DNA of 64,000 bases. Source: Algoriphagus marinus. Its GTDB lineage: Bacteria; Bacteroidota; Bacteroidia; Cytophagales; Cyclobacteriaceae. Numbering within the stretch: the first letter of the stretch is position 1; every line of letters begins with the position of its first letter. The stretch covers positions 1 to 64,000 of the forward strand of contig NZ_MSPQ01000009.1 in NCBI RefSeq assembly GCF_001936475.1. Direction: 5' to 3'. This document shows, one piece after another, positions 8,063 to 16,899 of the stretch. The notes beneath the pieces are model-generated. The model worked only from the letters and a program-made list of their open reading frames with translations, had not been told where the DNA came from and did no database searches. The translations under genes and the position numbers were made by a program.

Positions 8063-8106
8063 TTGATTTTAATCATTTATACTAAATAAAAAACACAATA
8101 GATTCA
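8063..8106 (+). promoter_or_regulatory. FNR-type box and putative promoter of the DUF4136 gene
   Basis: TTGAT-TTTA-ATCAT at 8063-8076 matches the FNR consensus at nine of ten positions. A degenerate -7 box TAGATTCA (8099-8106) follows. A start near 8111 would put the box centre about 41.5 bases upstream of transcription, the spacing of class II activation by FNR/CRP proteins. A weaker candidate, ATGAT-TTAA-GTCAT, is at 8041-8054. Spacing is read from the sequence; function is inferred. Confidence 0.5.
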
Positions 8107-8131
8107 TTTAAATATTAAACCATTAATAAAA

Positions 8132-8692
8132 ATGAAAAACATATTAGTGTCCCTTATATTTACAATATTATTTTTTAGTTGCTCAGAAAAACTATACATC
8201 ACATCTGACTATGATAGATCAATAGATTTAACACAATATCAAACTTTTGCCTGGGCCGAAGCCCAAGAATCACCATCGAAGGGAAATCCTATGATTGACA
8301 ATGAGTTAAATAGGAAAAGAATCAAAGATGCAATCCAAAAGGAAATTATTGATTTAGGATTGATCGAATCGGAAACTGACCCAGATTTATTAATTGATTT
8401 TCACTTGGTTGTAGATGAAAACACACACTATGTTGCACATGACTATTATCCATTTCCCTATAGATATTGGCCTGAATACAGTATTTCTTCATACACCGTA
8501 AAAACGAGTACAATCATCATACACTTTGTTGATTTCAAAAAGGAACAACTTGTCTGGCAAGGAACAGGAAATTCCAGATTATCTGATCCACCGACATCTT
8601 ATACAGAAGAAAGAATTCAAAATGACGTGAAAGCAATACTTAGTCAATTTCCAAAATCAAATAGAAATGCTAGTTTCAACAGACCAAACTAA
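8132..8692 (+). CDS. DUF4136 lipoprotein
   Basis: A 186-residue envelope lipoprotein. The N-terminus MKNILVSLIFTILFFSCSEK is a type II signal peptide with the lipidated cysteine at Cys17. The mature part has the DUF4136 layout: an early D-x-x-x-D-x-x-x-Y-x-T-F-x-W pattern (SIDLTQYQTFAW), a long central sheet region, and a C-terminal LVWQGTGNSRL strand followed by a short helix ending VKAILSQFP. The family is widespread in Bacteroidota and its function is unknown. The stop codon lies inside the next gene, which starts 26 bases upstream of it, so the two are translationally linked. Confidence 0.85.
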   Translation: MKNILVSLIFTILFFSCSEKLYITSDYDRSIDLTQYQTFAWAEAQESPSKGNPMIDNELNRKRIKDAIQKEIIDLGLIESETDPDLLIDFHLVVDENTHYVAHDYYPFPYRYWPEYSISSYTVKTSTIIIHFVDFKKEQLVWQGTGNSRLSDPPTSYTEERIQNDVKAILSQFPKSNRNASFNRPN

Positions 8693-9101
8693 GGACGAAT
8701 TTTCTTTTTTTACCAGCATAAACTCCACCGACAAGATTCCTTTGCTAAAGAGTGGGAAGTGTCTTCTAAGATGCAGACGTACAAATCTTTATAAACAAGG
8801 CGACAAACTTACGCAACTCTTCTATCTTATTTTTGGTAGAGTACTTCTCCAAAAAACGGATGCCGAAGGGAAAATCATAAATTTACCTCAGATTAATAAT
8901 GGGTCATTTTTTGGATTAAATGCACTTTTCAATTTGGGAGAAGCGAACCATTCAGCAACTATCCAAAATGATTCACTTCTATTAGTGATTCCAACAGCAG
9001 AATTTGAAGACCTACTGAACCGCTGGCCAAATCTCAAAAGTCAGATAATAAATCAACTCATCCACCAATTGGATTTAACAGAAATGAAAATCCATCTGTA
9101 G
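8667..9101 (+). CDS. orphan cyclic-nucleotide-binding-domain protein (no HTH)
   Basis: A 144-residue protein consisting only of a Crp-type effector domain. Recognisable segments are LYKQGDKLTQLFYLIFGRVLLQK (strand-turn-strand of the cNMP beta roll), NNGSFFGLNALF, and the long dimer helix RWPNLKSQIINQLIHQLD at the end. The DNA-binding helix-turn-helix of Crp/Fnr proteins is absent, and the ORF stops where it would begin. The canonical phosphate-binding arginine motif is not evident. It may be a sensor that pairs with another protein, or a truncated regulator. It starts inside the DUF4136 gene (26-base overlap) and precedes the histidine kinase by 90 bases. Confidence 0.75.
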   Translation: MLVSTDQTKDEFSFFTSINSTDKIPLLKSGKCLLRCRRTNLYKQGDKLTQLFYLIFGRVLLQKTDAEGKIINLPQINNGSFFGLNALFNLGEANHSATIQNDSLLLVIPTAEFEDLLNRWPNLKSQIINQLIHQLDLTEMKIHL

Positions 9102-9191
9102 AATAGATTTTCATTTCTATTTTATATATTAAAAAATGTTTTTCAATCTGAATATGATTAACTTTTTAAATCATTTTTAAAAATCCAAAAA

Positions 9192-10604
9192 ATGGAACTT
9201 TCTACAAGAAGCCAAAAAATTGATTCATTGTGCACATTGATTTTCGAAAACTCTGGCGAAGCAATTTTAGTAACTGATTCCAATGGAAAAATTGTTCAAG
9301 CAAATCCTAGCTGCTTATCTCTTTTTGAATATACACTAGATGAAATTGTCGGGCAGGAAGTGGAAAAACTGATCCCAACAGAGCTTGATCAGATACATAA
9401 GGCTCACCGTAAAAACTTTATAAATTCCCCCGAAAATCGAAAAATGCATTCTGGGTTAAGTTTAACAGGGATAAAAAAATCTGAAGAAAAGCTATGCTTG
9501 GAGATTGGGTTAAGCTATGTGAAATCGGAAAATGAATTTTTTATTATCTGTTTTATTTCAAATGTCTCAAACCGGGAAAAATGGCTTTCTAAAATTCGAT
9601 ATCAACAAAAGTTACTGAAGACATATTTGTCAGTGACGCATTCCATATTTTTAATTTTAGGCAGCGATGAGAGAATTATTATGCTTAATAAAGTGGGGAG
9701 TACAATTCTGGGAGTTTCCGAGAAAGAGGCGATTGGGAAAAATTGGTTTGATCAATTCTTACCTGTGGATGAAAAGAATTCGATTAGAGATTTTTTTAAA
9801 AAAATGATTAACGGTGAAGTTGAAGACACCAATACCCATGAGAACCACATAATAAATTCTGAGGGAGAAAAACGATTGATCGAATGGAATAACACCGTAA
9901 TAAGATATAAAAATGGAGTCATTGAAGCCATTTTAAGCAACGGTGTAGATATCACAGAGAAACGAATTTTAGAAGATGCTAAAAAGGAAGCATTGATAAT
10001 AGGCCAGGAGATGGAAAGGCGACGATTAGCACAAGAGCTACATGATGGACTCGGACAAGCTATCTCTGCAATTGGACTAAATATGAATGCTTTGGAGCCC
10101 GAAATAGAAAACTTCAACCTTCGATTTAAGACCATATATGCAGATATAAAAGCAAGACTAGATACTGCTTATGAAGAAATCAAAGCCATCTCAAAAAACC
10201 TAACTCCTAAAATACTGGAAGATTTTGGCCTGGAAAAAGCATTGGAGTATTTGGGGGAAACGATTGATCAATCGACAAATGTTGAGTTGCACTTGAGTTT
10301 GCATGGAGATTTAAAAAATCTAGAAAGTAAAATTTCGCTCACTATTTACAGAATTGTTCAGGAATTGATTAGCAATGCTTTACGCCATGCTCATCCAAAA
10401 AACATAAATATCTATGTCACCCGAGGAAAGGACAATATCCTATTGATTGTCGAAGATGACGGGAAAGGCTTTGATCCAAAAAAACCAACTACAGGTCTTG
10501 GAATAAGTAATTTAAAGTCCAGAATCGAATTATTTAAAGGAAAGCTAAACATTGACTCAACCGCAAAAGGTGGTACTTCTATTTCAATAAACATTCCTCT
10601 ATGA
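9192..10604 (+). CDS. PAS-domain sensor histidine kinase (NarX/DesK-type HisKA_3)
   Basis: A 470-residue soluble sensor kinase without membrane segments, so it senses an internal signal. Two PAS domains cover about 12-125 and 140-258; the second reads IFLILGSDERIIMLN. The HisKA_3 dimerisation domain carries the phosphorylated His284 in AQELHDGLGQAI. The ATPase domain has the N-box ELISNALRHAHP (near 395) and G-boxes DDGKGFDP and GLGISNLKSRI. The stop overlaps the start of the response regulator gene by four bases (ATGA), which makes that regulator its likely partner. Whether a PAS domain binds haem, flavin or nothing cannot be told from sequence alone. Confidence 0.93.
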   Translation: MELSTRSQKIDSLCTLIFENSGEAILVTDSNGKIVQANPSCLSLFEYTLDEIVGQEVEKLIPTELDQIHKAHRKNFINSPENRKMHSGLSLTGIKKSEEKLCLEIGLSYVKSENEFFIICFISNVSNREKWLSKIRYQQKLLKTYLSVTHSIFLILGSDERIIMLNKVGSTILGVSEKEAIGKNWFDQFLPVDEKNSIRDFFKKMINGEVEDTNTHENHIINSEGEKRLIEWNNTVIRYKNGVIEAILSNGVDITEKRILEDAKKEALIIGQEMERRRLAQELHDGLGQAISAIGLNMNALEPEIENFNLRFKTIYADIKARLDTAYEEIKAISKNLTPKILEDFGLEKALEYLGETIDQSTNVELHLSLHGDLKNLESKISLTIYRIVQELISNALRHAHPKNINIYVTRGKDNILLIVEDDGKGFDPKKPTTGLGISNLKSRIELFKGKLNIDSTAKGGTSISINIPL

Positions 10605-11251
10605 AAAAGATAAAAGTTTTGTTGGTAGACGATCATGCCCTGATACGCGAAGGGATTAGAAATTCGCTGGTGAACCAGGATTCAATTCATATTATCGGCG
10701 AAGCCCAAAATGGGGAAGAAGCACTTTCCTTTCTCAATGAAAATTTTGTCGATGTAGTTCTAATGGATATTACCATGCCTCTTATGGATGGCATAGCTGC
10801 TACAAGAGAGATTGTCAGAAAACACCCAAAAGTAAATGTCTTGATTTTGACCATGCATAATGAATTTAGTATCATTCAAGAGGCGCTTAAGGCAGGTGCT
10901 TTGGGATATCTTTTGAAAAATACAAATGTATCTGAACTGAAAGAAGCTATCACCCAAGTAGCAAATGAGGGGACTTATTTCTCATCGGAAATTTCAGAAA
11001 AAATCATGAATCAATTGATCAAAGGAAAAGCTGAGCGAGACTCTGATGTAACCGTCAAACTCACTAAACGAGAAATAGAAATTTTAAAACTAATTTCAAA
11101 GGAATACAACAATCATGAAATTGCTGAGAAACTTTTTATCAGTCATAGAACAGTCGATACTCACCGGAGAAATTTGATTCAAAAACTACAGGCAAAAAAT
11201 ACCGCAGGCCTTGTTCTGTTTGCGGTAAAGAATAAGATAATTGATGTGTAA
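10601..11251 (+). CDS. NarL/FixJ-type response regulator
   Basis: A 216-residue two-component regulator. The receiver domain (1-120) has the acidic pocket Asp10-Asp11, the phosphorylated Asp56 in VVLMDITMPLMDG, and the lysine in GYLLKNTN. The LuxR-type helix-turn-helix follows (about 148-210: LTKREIEILKLISKEYNNHEIAEKLFISHRTVDTHRRNL, given here in parts as LTKREIEIL and SHRTVDTHRRNL). It overlaps the kinase gene by four bases, so a co-translated pair is nearly certain. The target genes are unknown; neighbouring stress genes are plausible. Confidence 0.94.
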   Translation: MKKIKVLLVDDHALIREGIRNSLVNQDSIHIIGEAQNGEEALSFLNENFVDVVLMDITMPLMDGIAATREIVRKHPKVNVLILTMHNEFSIIQEALKAGALGYLLKNTNVSELKEAITQVANEGTYFSSEISEKIMNQLIKGKAERDSDVTVKLTKREIEILKLISKEYNNHEIAEKLFISHRTVDTHRRNLIQKLQAKNTAGLVLFAVKNKIIDV

Positions 11252-11428
11252 TTTGAAGTTTTTCCAAAACCTCAGGAGCTAAATTTTTTAATTAATGCTA
11301 CCACTTAAAACGTATTTGGCTTTAAAAAACTACGCAATTTTCTTAGATAAAAATACGCTTATTACGTCTAACGCAGACATTCTACTTTGTTGATATTTGA
11401 GAAAATTCCCACTTAAAACTCATGTGCT

Positions 11429-12109
11429 ATGATTTCTCATCAAACAAATTCTTTCGAGTTAGTAGAAGGCTCAGGTTTACCTTCATTTTTTAAATTTGCT
11501 TTTGACCCTTTAGGGGATCTGAGTTTTGAAGAAAATCTTTATAAAAAAGGGGAAGTAGTTTTTAGAATCGGAAGTATGCCACACGGCTTGTTTTTTATTA
11601 AATCCGGCAAAGTGAAAAATTTCAAGTACGGAGGTGATGGAAAAGAGCAAATCTTGACAATTGCCGGAAAAGGCAGGTTCTTGGGTTATAAAGATTTATT
11701 GGCTGGGCGCAGATATACTTCCGGTGCCATTGTAATTGAAGACTCTGTCCTGATTTTCATTCCAAACAGGGATTTTCTGGACTTGATTAAGTCAGGCGAA
11801 GTCTCTGATTATTTTACTAGTCTTTTATGCCAAGATTTGATCGAAGCAGAAGAAAAAATGGTTTCAATGGCCCATAAACCTGTTAGAGGCCGATTAGCAG
11901 AAAGTCTTCTTTCTTTAAATGAAACATACAGAGAAAATGGTATCGAGTTGACAAGAGAGGAACTTGCAAACTTGGTAGGTACTGCTAAGGAAACCATTAG
12001 CAGACTACTTTCAGAATTTAAAGCTGATAAATTAATTCAGATTGATGGCAGAAGCATAGAGGTCCTAAATCCCAAAGGATTAGATAGGATTCTTGGATTT
12101 TACTCATAG
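11429..12109 (+). CDS. Crp/Fnr-family transcriptional regulator
   Basis: A 226-residue DNA-binding regulator. The N-terminal cNMP-type domain spans about 25-140 (KKGEVVFRIGSMPHGLFFIKSG). A dimer helix and a winged HTH of the Crp type follow (about 155-220). The recognition helix reads GTAKETISRLLSEF. It keeps the E-x-x-S-R pattern with which FNR reads TTGAT half-sites, whereas CRP uses R-E-x-x-G-R for TGTGA. There is no N-terminal cysteine cluster, so it is not an iron-sulfur FNR; it could sense haem-bound NO/O2, a nucleotide or nothing. The boxes at 4174-4209 and 8063-8076 are natural target candidates. The PPOX gene follows seven bases downstream. Confidence 0.92.
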   Translation: MISHQTNSFELVEGSGLPSFFKFAFDPLGDLSFEENLYKKGEVVFRIGSMPHGLFFIKSGKVKNFKYGGDGKEQILTIAGKGRFLGYKDLLAGRRYTSGAIVIEDSVLIFIPNRDFLDLIKSGEVSDYFTSLLCQDLIEAEEKMVSMAHKPVRGRLAESLLSLNETYRENGIELTREELANLVGTAKETISRLLSEFKADKLIQIDGRSIEVLNPKGLDRILGFYS

Positions 12110-12115
12110 AATGAG

Positions 12116-12454
12116 ATGATAGGCATTCTTAACGAACAACAAATTGATTCTTTACTAAGATCTGAGTTGGTAGGTCGTTTGGGTTGTCATGCCCAAGGGA
12201 CAACTTATGTTGTGCCTGTCTTCTATTATTATGATGGCTCTTCGATTTATGGATATACCAAAGAAGGGCTTAAGACTGAAATTACCAGGGAAAACCCTTC
12301 TGTCTGTTTTCAGGTGGATCGAATTGAAAATCTGGCGAATTGGCAAAGCGTAATCATTCAAGGTGAATTCCAAATATTAAAAGGAAGCGAAGTCGAACGA
12401 GCCCAGCAGTTACTTACTAATAGAATGTTGCCTTATAAAACGGGAGATAAGTAG
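12116..12454 (+). pseudogene. PPOX/NimA-like flavin-binding protein, C-terminally truncated
   Basis: A 112-residue ORF of the pyridoxamine-5'-phosphate-oxidase-like split-barrel family, which binds FMN or related cofactors and is often linked to redox or nitro-compound reduction. The start LNEQQIDSLLRSELVGRLGCHAQG and the segments TYVVPVFYYYDG and NWQSVIIQGEF are typical. Family members in Bacteroidota are usually about 150 residues and end with a strand like V-x-x-R-I-x-x-x-x-x-T-G-R. Here the frame stops at LLTNRMLPYKTGDK, lacking the last 35-40 residues. It may be a broken gene or a short functional variant. It directly follows the Crp/Fnr gene and is probably co-transcribed. Confidence 0.6.
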
Positions 12455-13578
12455 CCTACCAAAATTCGGGATGGAGAAATTACCTTCTCTAACTAAACCA
12501 TTCACACAATTTGTTACCTACCGTATTCTTGTTCGAGAAAGATATGGTAGGTTCGAGAAAGGTTGATAATTACGCTTGGTTGATTGTTTTAATATTGTGT
12601 GCAAAGTTAGATTCCTGAATAGCCGAAACTGGATTAACTTCAACCAAACATGAAACAAATACAATCAGAAATGTAATTTGCGATGCCTATCTACTAATCT
12701 TGAAAAAAATAGGACGGAAAAAACAACAAGTTTCAATCTGTAATTATAGCGAGCGATATTTTTTGAATTCATTTTTTAAAAAATCTTAGCAAGGTAAATT
12801 CCTTTTTTTCCATTCTAGGTAAATCCTAAGCCCCTCAATCAATTTTCTTGGTTCACAAAATTTCCACTTTTTGTAAACATGATTTTCGAAAACATGGATT
12901 TAAAAATCAGCTAGGCATGAAAAAACAGAACTAATTCAAAGATTGACTAAAATCACATCTTCTATTGACCCAGATCATCACCTGTTCTATTTTTAGAATC
13001 TACCTTTAACACATCAAGCAAAAGATAAAAGGCAAGTGCTGAAACCACTTGAATTGATTATTGGAGCATTCGGAAATTCTGGTTGTAAGGCAGCTAGCTG
13101 GGAAGATTAGGAAAATTATCGATTTAGAGTTTGAAAGCTCAGTTTTAGAGAACTGAGTGAGTATGGCGAAGTCACAATAACAATAGTTTGATATCTTTAG
13201 AGTCCTACGGGATTAAGAAGATAAAGTGGGTGTGTACTTCGAATGAAGACGTGCCCACTTTTTGTGTTTATAGTAAAACACAAAATCTATTCAATATTGA
13301 ATTCCATTTTTTTGAGAGTTGATCAATTGTGAAAGTCATTTATTTTATTTCCTCAAGGTCTCTTCTCTATAAATAACCTATACCTCTTTTTTTTTTAATC
13401 ACTAAATGATTTAATTATTTAAATGACCTAATAAGGTTGATTTTGGAATAAAATATGACAGCATTGACAATCAGGAAACAGCTTTAAAATAAGTGAGAAT
13501 TTCTTTATATCAAATCCTCATATCATTGGATAAACCAACTCTATAATTGAAATTTGGATATAACCTTTTTAATACCTC
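12455..13578. other. 1.1-kb gene-poor region with several hairpins
   Basis: No convincing ORF is present on either strand over 1,124 bases. It starts at the broken end of the PPOX gene and ends at the P-type ATPase. It contains an imperfect hairpin with CCTACC/GGTAGG arms (12517-12551), a CTCAGTT/AACTGAG hairpin (13138-13157) and a long terminator-like hairpin (13223-13263). The region could hold decayed mobile DNA, a small RNA, or both. I see no transposase remnant or terminal repeats that settle it. Confidence 0.5.
13223..13263 (+). terminator. long intrinsic terminator, no gene in front
   Basis: The arms 13223-13235 and 13249-13261 form a 13-bp stem with three G-T pairs. After one unpaired A, an inner CTTC/GAAG stem closes a GAAT loop. 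TTTTT follows on the plus strand. The nearest upstream plus-strand coding sequence ends 770 bases earlier (12454). The hairpin therefore ends either a very long 3' UTR or a non-coding transcript. Confidence 0.65.
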
Positions 13579-16158
13579 GTGCAAAATCCAGAAAATCAGC
13601 CCATAGAAGAAATCCTTCAATCGCTTGAAGTAGATCCTGAAAAAGGATTGAAGGATGAGGAAGTGCTATTGAGGAGGACAAAATATGGTGCAAATAGTGT
13701 AGCATCTGCCAAAACACGATCTTCTTGGGACATTATTCTGGCGCAATTTAAAAATGTAATTGTCCTATTATTAATTGTTGCTGCCCTAGTCTCCTTCCTA
13801 TTTGGAGATTATTTTGAGGCTATAGCAATCATAGCGGTCATTTTCATAAATGCAGTTATTGGCTTCATCTTAGAATCACAGGCCAACAGGTCCATGATCG
13901 CATTGAAATCACTGGAACAACCTAGCGCGAAAGTCAAGCGAAATGGGAAACTCATTTCAATTCCAATCCAAGAATTGGTACCTGGAGATATATTGTCTTT
14001 TGAAGCAGGCGACTTGATTGGAGCAGATGCCCGTTTAATTAATACCAATGCGCTTGAGATAAATGAATCTGCTCTTACCGGAGAATCTCTCCCAACCAGT
14101 AAACAAATTGAGGTTATAAAAGAAAAAGTCTCTATCGGTGATCAAACCAATATGGTTTTCCGTGGGACAGCTGTCACTCGTGGTAACGGGCTGGCAGTTA
14201 TTGTTTTCATTGGTAAGGATACCGAAATCGGTCATGTCTCAACCTTGATAGATGAGGCTCAGGAAGAAGAACTCCCCCTAAACAAAAAACTTAACAAATT
14301 TAGTAAAACCTTGATTTGGTTGAGTATTGTAATTATGATTCCTTTTGTGGGAATAGGCCTTCTTCAGTCAAAAGACTTATATCTGTTGATTGAAACAGCT
14401 ATCGCTCTAGTCGTCGCCTCCATTCCTGAAGGGCTCCCGATAGTTGCCACAATTGCTTTGGCAAGTGGTATGCTGAGATTATCCAAAAAGAAAGTCCTTG
14501 TAAGGAAATTAGCTGCTGTTGAAACGCTAGGAGGAACAAATATTATTCTGACCGATAAAACGGGTACACTTACTGAAAATCAACTTGAAGTAACAGAAAC
14601 AGTTTTAGATAGCAAAGATCCCAGTTCTAAAGACAAACTCATAGAGATCATGGTTCTCTGCAATAATGCGGCGATTAACAATGATCAGCAAAACGTTGGA
14701 GATCCTGTAGAAATCGCATTATTGTTATGGGCCGAGAAGGATTCACCCGGCTCAGTACACCTATTTCAAGACCAATGGTCAAAAACCGGAGAAGTCCCTT
14801 TTGAAAGTGAAACTAGGATTATGACCACTTTCCATAAAAAAGGCAATACATCTCAAGCCTCTATAAAGGGTTCTACGACGGCTGTGCTAAACATGTGCAA
14901 ATACTATGAAGAAAATGGTTCGATAAAAGAGCTGGATGAAGAGGGGAAAAGCTACTGGTTGGAACAGACTGAAATACTTTCTGCAAGAGGATTGAAAGTA
15001 TTGGCAGGTGCTTATAAAGTTTCGGAGGGATCTAATCTCGAAAAAGCAGAAGAGCTGATCATGGCCGGACTCGTGGGGCTTCAGGATCCTGCCAGGCCGG
15101 ATGTATTTGATGCTATTGCCGAATGTCATCATGCCGGAATACGAGTAGTAATGGTCACCGGGGATCACCCAGAGACTTCCAGGGCCATTGCAAAAAATAT
15201 AGGATTGATTACAGATCAACATGATCGGGTTATCGAAGGAAAAGACTTAGTATTTGGGAAAAATGAAAGTACCGAATTATTGGATGCTTCAGTTTTTTCC
15301 AGAGTAAGTCCAGAGCAAAAATTAAGGCTAGTCGAGTATTATCAATCTAAAGGAATGGTCGTCGCAATGACGGGTGATGGAGTGAACGATGCTCCAGCAC
15401 TTAAAAAAGCTGACATCGGAGTTGCGATGGGTTTAAGAGGTACAGAGGTAGCCAAAGAAGCAGCCGATATGATTTTACAGGACGATTCATTTTCGTCCAT
15501 TATTGTTGCCATTAAGCAGGGAAGGATCATTTTTAATAATATCCGAAATTTTGTTATCTACTTACTTTCCTGCAACCTAAGTGAGATACTGGTTGTATCA
15601 ACTGCCGCATTTTTAAGCTGGGGTTCGCCTCTACTTCCATTACAGATCCTTTTCCTCAACATAGTCACAGACGTATTCCCTGCACTTGCACTTGGGATGG
15701 GGCAGAGTAACAAAAAGTCTGTTTTGGAAGAACCACGCACAATCAACGAACCTATACTTACTAAAGTCCACTGGAAATCAATAGTTGTTTACTCATTAAT
15801 TCTGACTATTAGCGTTTTGGGAGTCTTTGTATATTCAACTAAAGTTCTTGGACTTGATGAACTCCAAACAAACAATGTGGCATTTTTTACGCTCGCCTTT
15901 GCCCAGTTGTTTCATCCTTTCAATTTGATAAAAAGGGGAGAAAATATTTTCAAAAATGGAATTGTCAGAAACCTACACTTATGGGCTGCTATTGCGCTTT
16001 GTTCAATTTTATTATTAGGAGCCAGTTCAATTAGCCCGTTTGACAGTCTTTTAGGGCTCGCTTTTCCATCGACAGATATGTGGTTGCTGATTGCACTTGG
16101 AAGTTTCATACCTGTTCCTATACTACATCTTTTTAAGTTTTTGAAAATTATCAATTAA
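13579..16158 (+). CDS. cation-translocating P-type ATPase (P2A, Ca2+-type)
   Basis: An 859-residue inner-membrane pump that uses ATP to export a divalent cation, most likely Ca2+. Order of features: cation ATPase N-terminal domain (1-70), actuator loop TGES at 167-170, M4 motif PEGLP at 283-287 whose Glu binds Ca2+ in SERCA/PMR1 pumps, phosphorylated Asp326 in DKTGTLTEN, hinge TGDGVNDAP, then M5/M6 with CNLSEI and NIVTD, and four more membrane segments. Length and motifs are complete. The start is GTG at 13579; no in-frame ATG precedes it. It stands alone and ends the stress island. Ca2+ versus Mn2+ cannot be separated by eye. Confidence 0.93.
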   Translation: MQNPENQPIEEILQSLEVDPEKGLKDEEVLLRRTKYGANSVASAKTRSSWDIILAQFKNVIVLLLIVAALVSFLFGDYFEAIAIIAVIFINAVIGFILESQANRSMIALKSLEQPSAKVKRNGKLISIPIQELVPGDILSFEAGDLIGADARLINTNALEINESALTGESLPTSKQIEVIKEKVSIGDQTNMVFRGTAVTRGNGLAVIVFIGKDTEIGHVSTLIDEAQEEELPLNKKLNKFSKTLIWLSIVIMIPFVGIGLLQSKDLYLLIETAIALVVASIPEGLPIVATIALASGMLRLSKKKVLVRKLAAVETLGGTNIILTDKTGTLTENQLEVTETVLDSKDPSSKDKLIEIMVLCNNAAINNDQQNVGDPVEIALLLWAEKDSPGSVHLFQDQWSKTGEVPFESETRIMTTFHKKGNTSQASIKGSTTAVLNMCKYYEENGSIKELDEEGKSYWLEQTEILSARGLKVLAGAYKVSEGSNLEKAEELIMAGLVGLQDPARPDVFDAIAECHHAGIRVVMVTGDHPETSRAIAKNIGLITDQHDRVIEGKDLVFGKNESTELLDASVFSRVSPEQKLRLVEYYQSKGMVVAMTGDGVNDAPALKKADIGVAMGLRGTEVAKEAADMILQDDSFSSIIVAIKQGRIIFNNIRNFVIYLLSCNLSEILVVSTAAFLSWGSPLLPLQILFLNIVTDVFPALALGMGQSNKKSVLEEPRTINEPILTKVHWKSIVVYSLILTISVLGVFVYSTKVLGLDELQTNNVAFFTLAFAQLFHPFNLIKRGENIFKNGIVRNLHLWAAIALCSILLLGASSISPFDSLLGLAFPSTDMWLLIALGSFIPVPILHLFKFLKIIN

Positions 16159-16467
16159 GCACATACATACTTTCCCCTTCTAAAAGCGGCTAATTCGATA
16201 CCAAGAAAATATAAGTGTTAGAGACTCCGATTCTCATCATTTAAAGCCAAACTCAAATAAAATTTACCTCCTGGATATTTCTCAAAACTTCTAGAAGAAG
16301 GCGGCATATCCTATTTCCTACTTATTGAATTGTTAAAAAACATGGAAATTGAGGCAAAATTGTCCGTTCTTTGTCCTTTAATTCTGAGGGCTTTTATCTT
16401 TCAAAACCCATAGTTTAAAAGACCGAATCTTTGATTAGCAGAATCCAATCAGCCAAGTAATAAAACA
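16159..16467. other. intergenic region
   Basis: 309 bases between the ATPase and a small conserved gene. I see no ORF, tRNA or strong hairpin. The last 60 bases probably hold the promoter of the gene at 16468, but no exact TAnnTTTG box is present (closest AATCTTTG). Confidence 0.4.
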
Positions 16468-16845
16468 ATGATTTCAGACGAAAACGACCCAACCCTAAAC
16501 GGAAAATACCTTGGAACCATCACGAGTGATTTTGTAAAAATCTCTGACACATTAAAAGAGGCTTCTTATCAGGTTCGTACTCGAAAATTCTCCGACTACC
16601 CGATTTTCCCAATATGCAAAGAGATGCAGCCCATAGGTAAAATTTTCGTTGGGAAAGCAGAAAAAGATCTTGATTGGAATTACTTCATTACCTATTTAGA
16701 TGAGTTTGTACAGCGGAAATTAATTGCAGAAGAAGCTATTGAAGACTTCCAAAAAGCTTATAAAGATCCGGATGAGTTCTGCTGTTTATTTGTAATCGAC
16801 GGTGCGTTCACCAGCTTTGTTTACATCCCCTATCCAAACGACTGA
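16468..16845 (+). CDS. conserved hypothetical protein
   Basis: A 125-residue acidic soluble protein that I do not recognise. It has no signal peptide or membrane segment. It starts MISDENDPTLNGKYLGTI and ends VIDGAFTSFVYIPYPND; the middle is rich in aromatic and acidic residues. Codon use resembles its neighbours. A strong terminator follows 17 bases after the stop, so it is a monocistronic unit and very probably a real gene. Confidence 0.7.
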   Translation: MISDENDPTLNGKYLGTITSDFVKISDTLKEASYQVRTRKFSDYPIFPICKEMQPIGKIFVGKAEKDLDWNYFITYLDEFVQRKLIAEEAIEDFQKAYKDPDEFCCLFVIDGAFTSFVYIPYPND

Positions 16846-16861
16846 TCCAAATTTATCAAAT

Positions 16862-16899
16862 AAAAAGGCTTTACTGAAACATTTCAGTAAAGCCTTTTT
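16862..16899. terminator. strong bidirectional intrinsic terminator
   Basis: The arms 16862-16879 and 16882-16899 are perfect inverted repeats of 18 bases (core AAAGGCTTTACTGAAA) around a two-base centre. The stem has A's on its left and T's on its right, so it can work in both directions. It ends the hypothetical gene at 16468-16845. Confidence 0.88.

Noticed and set aside
13035..13110. Short ORF fragment with GAFGNSGCKAASWED in the gene-poor region
   Set aside because: Too short, no start context, no recognisable family; probably chance.
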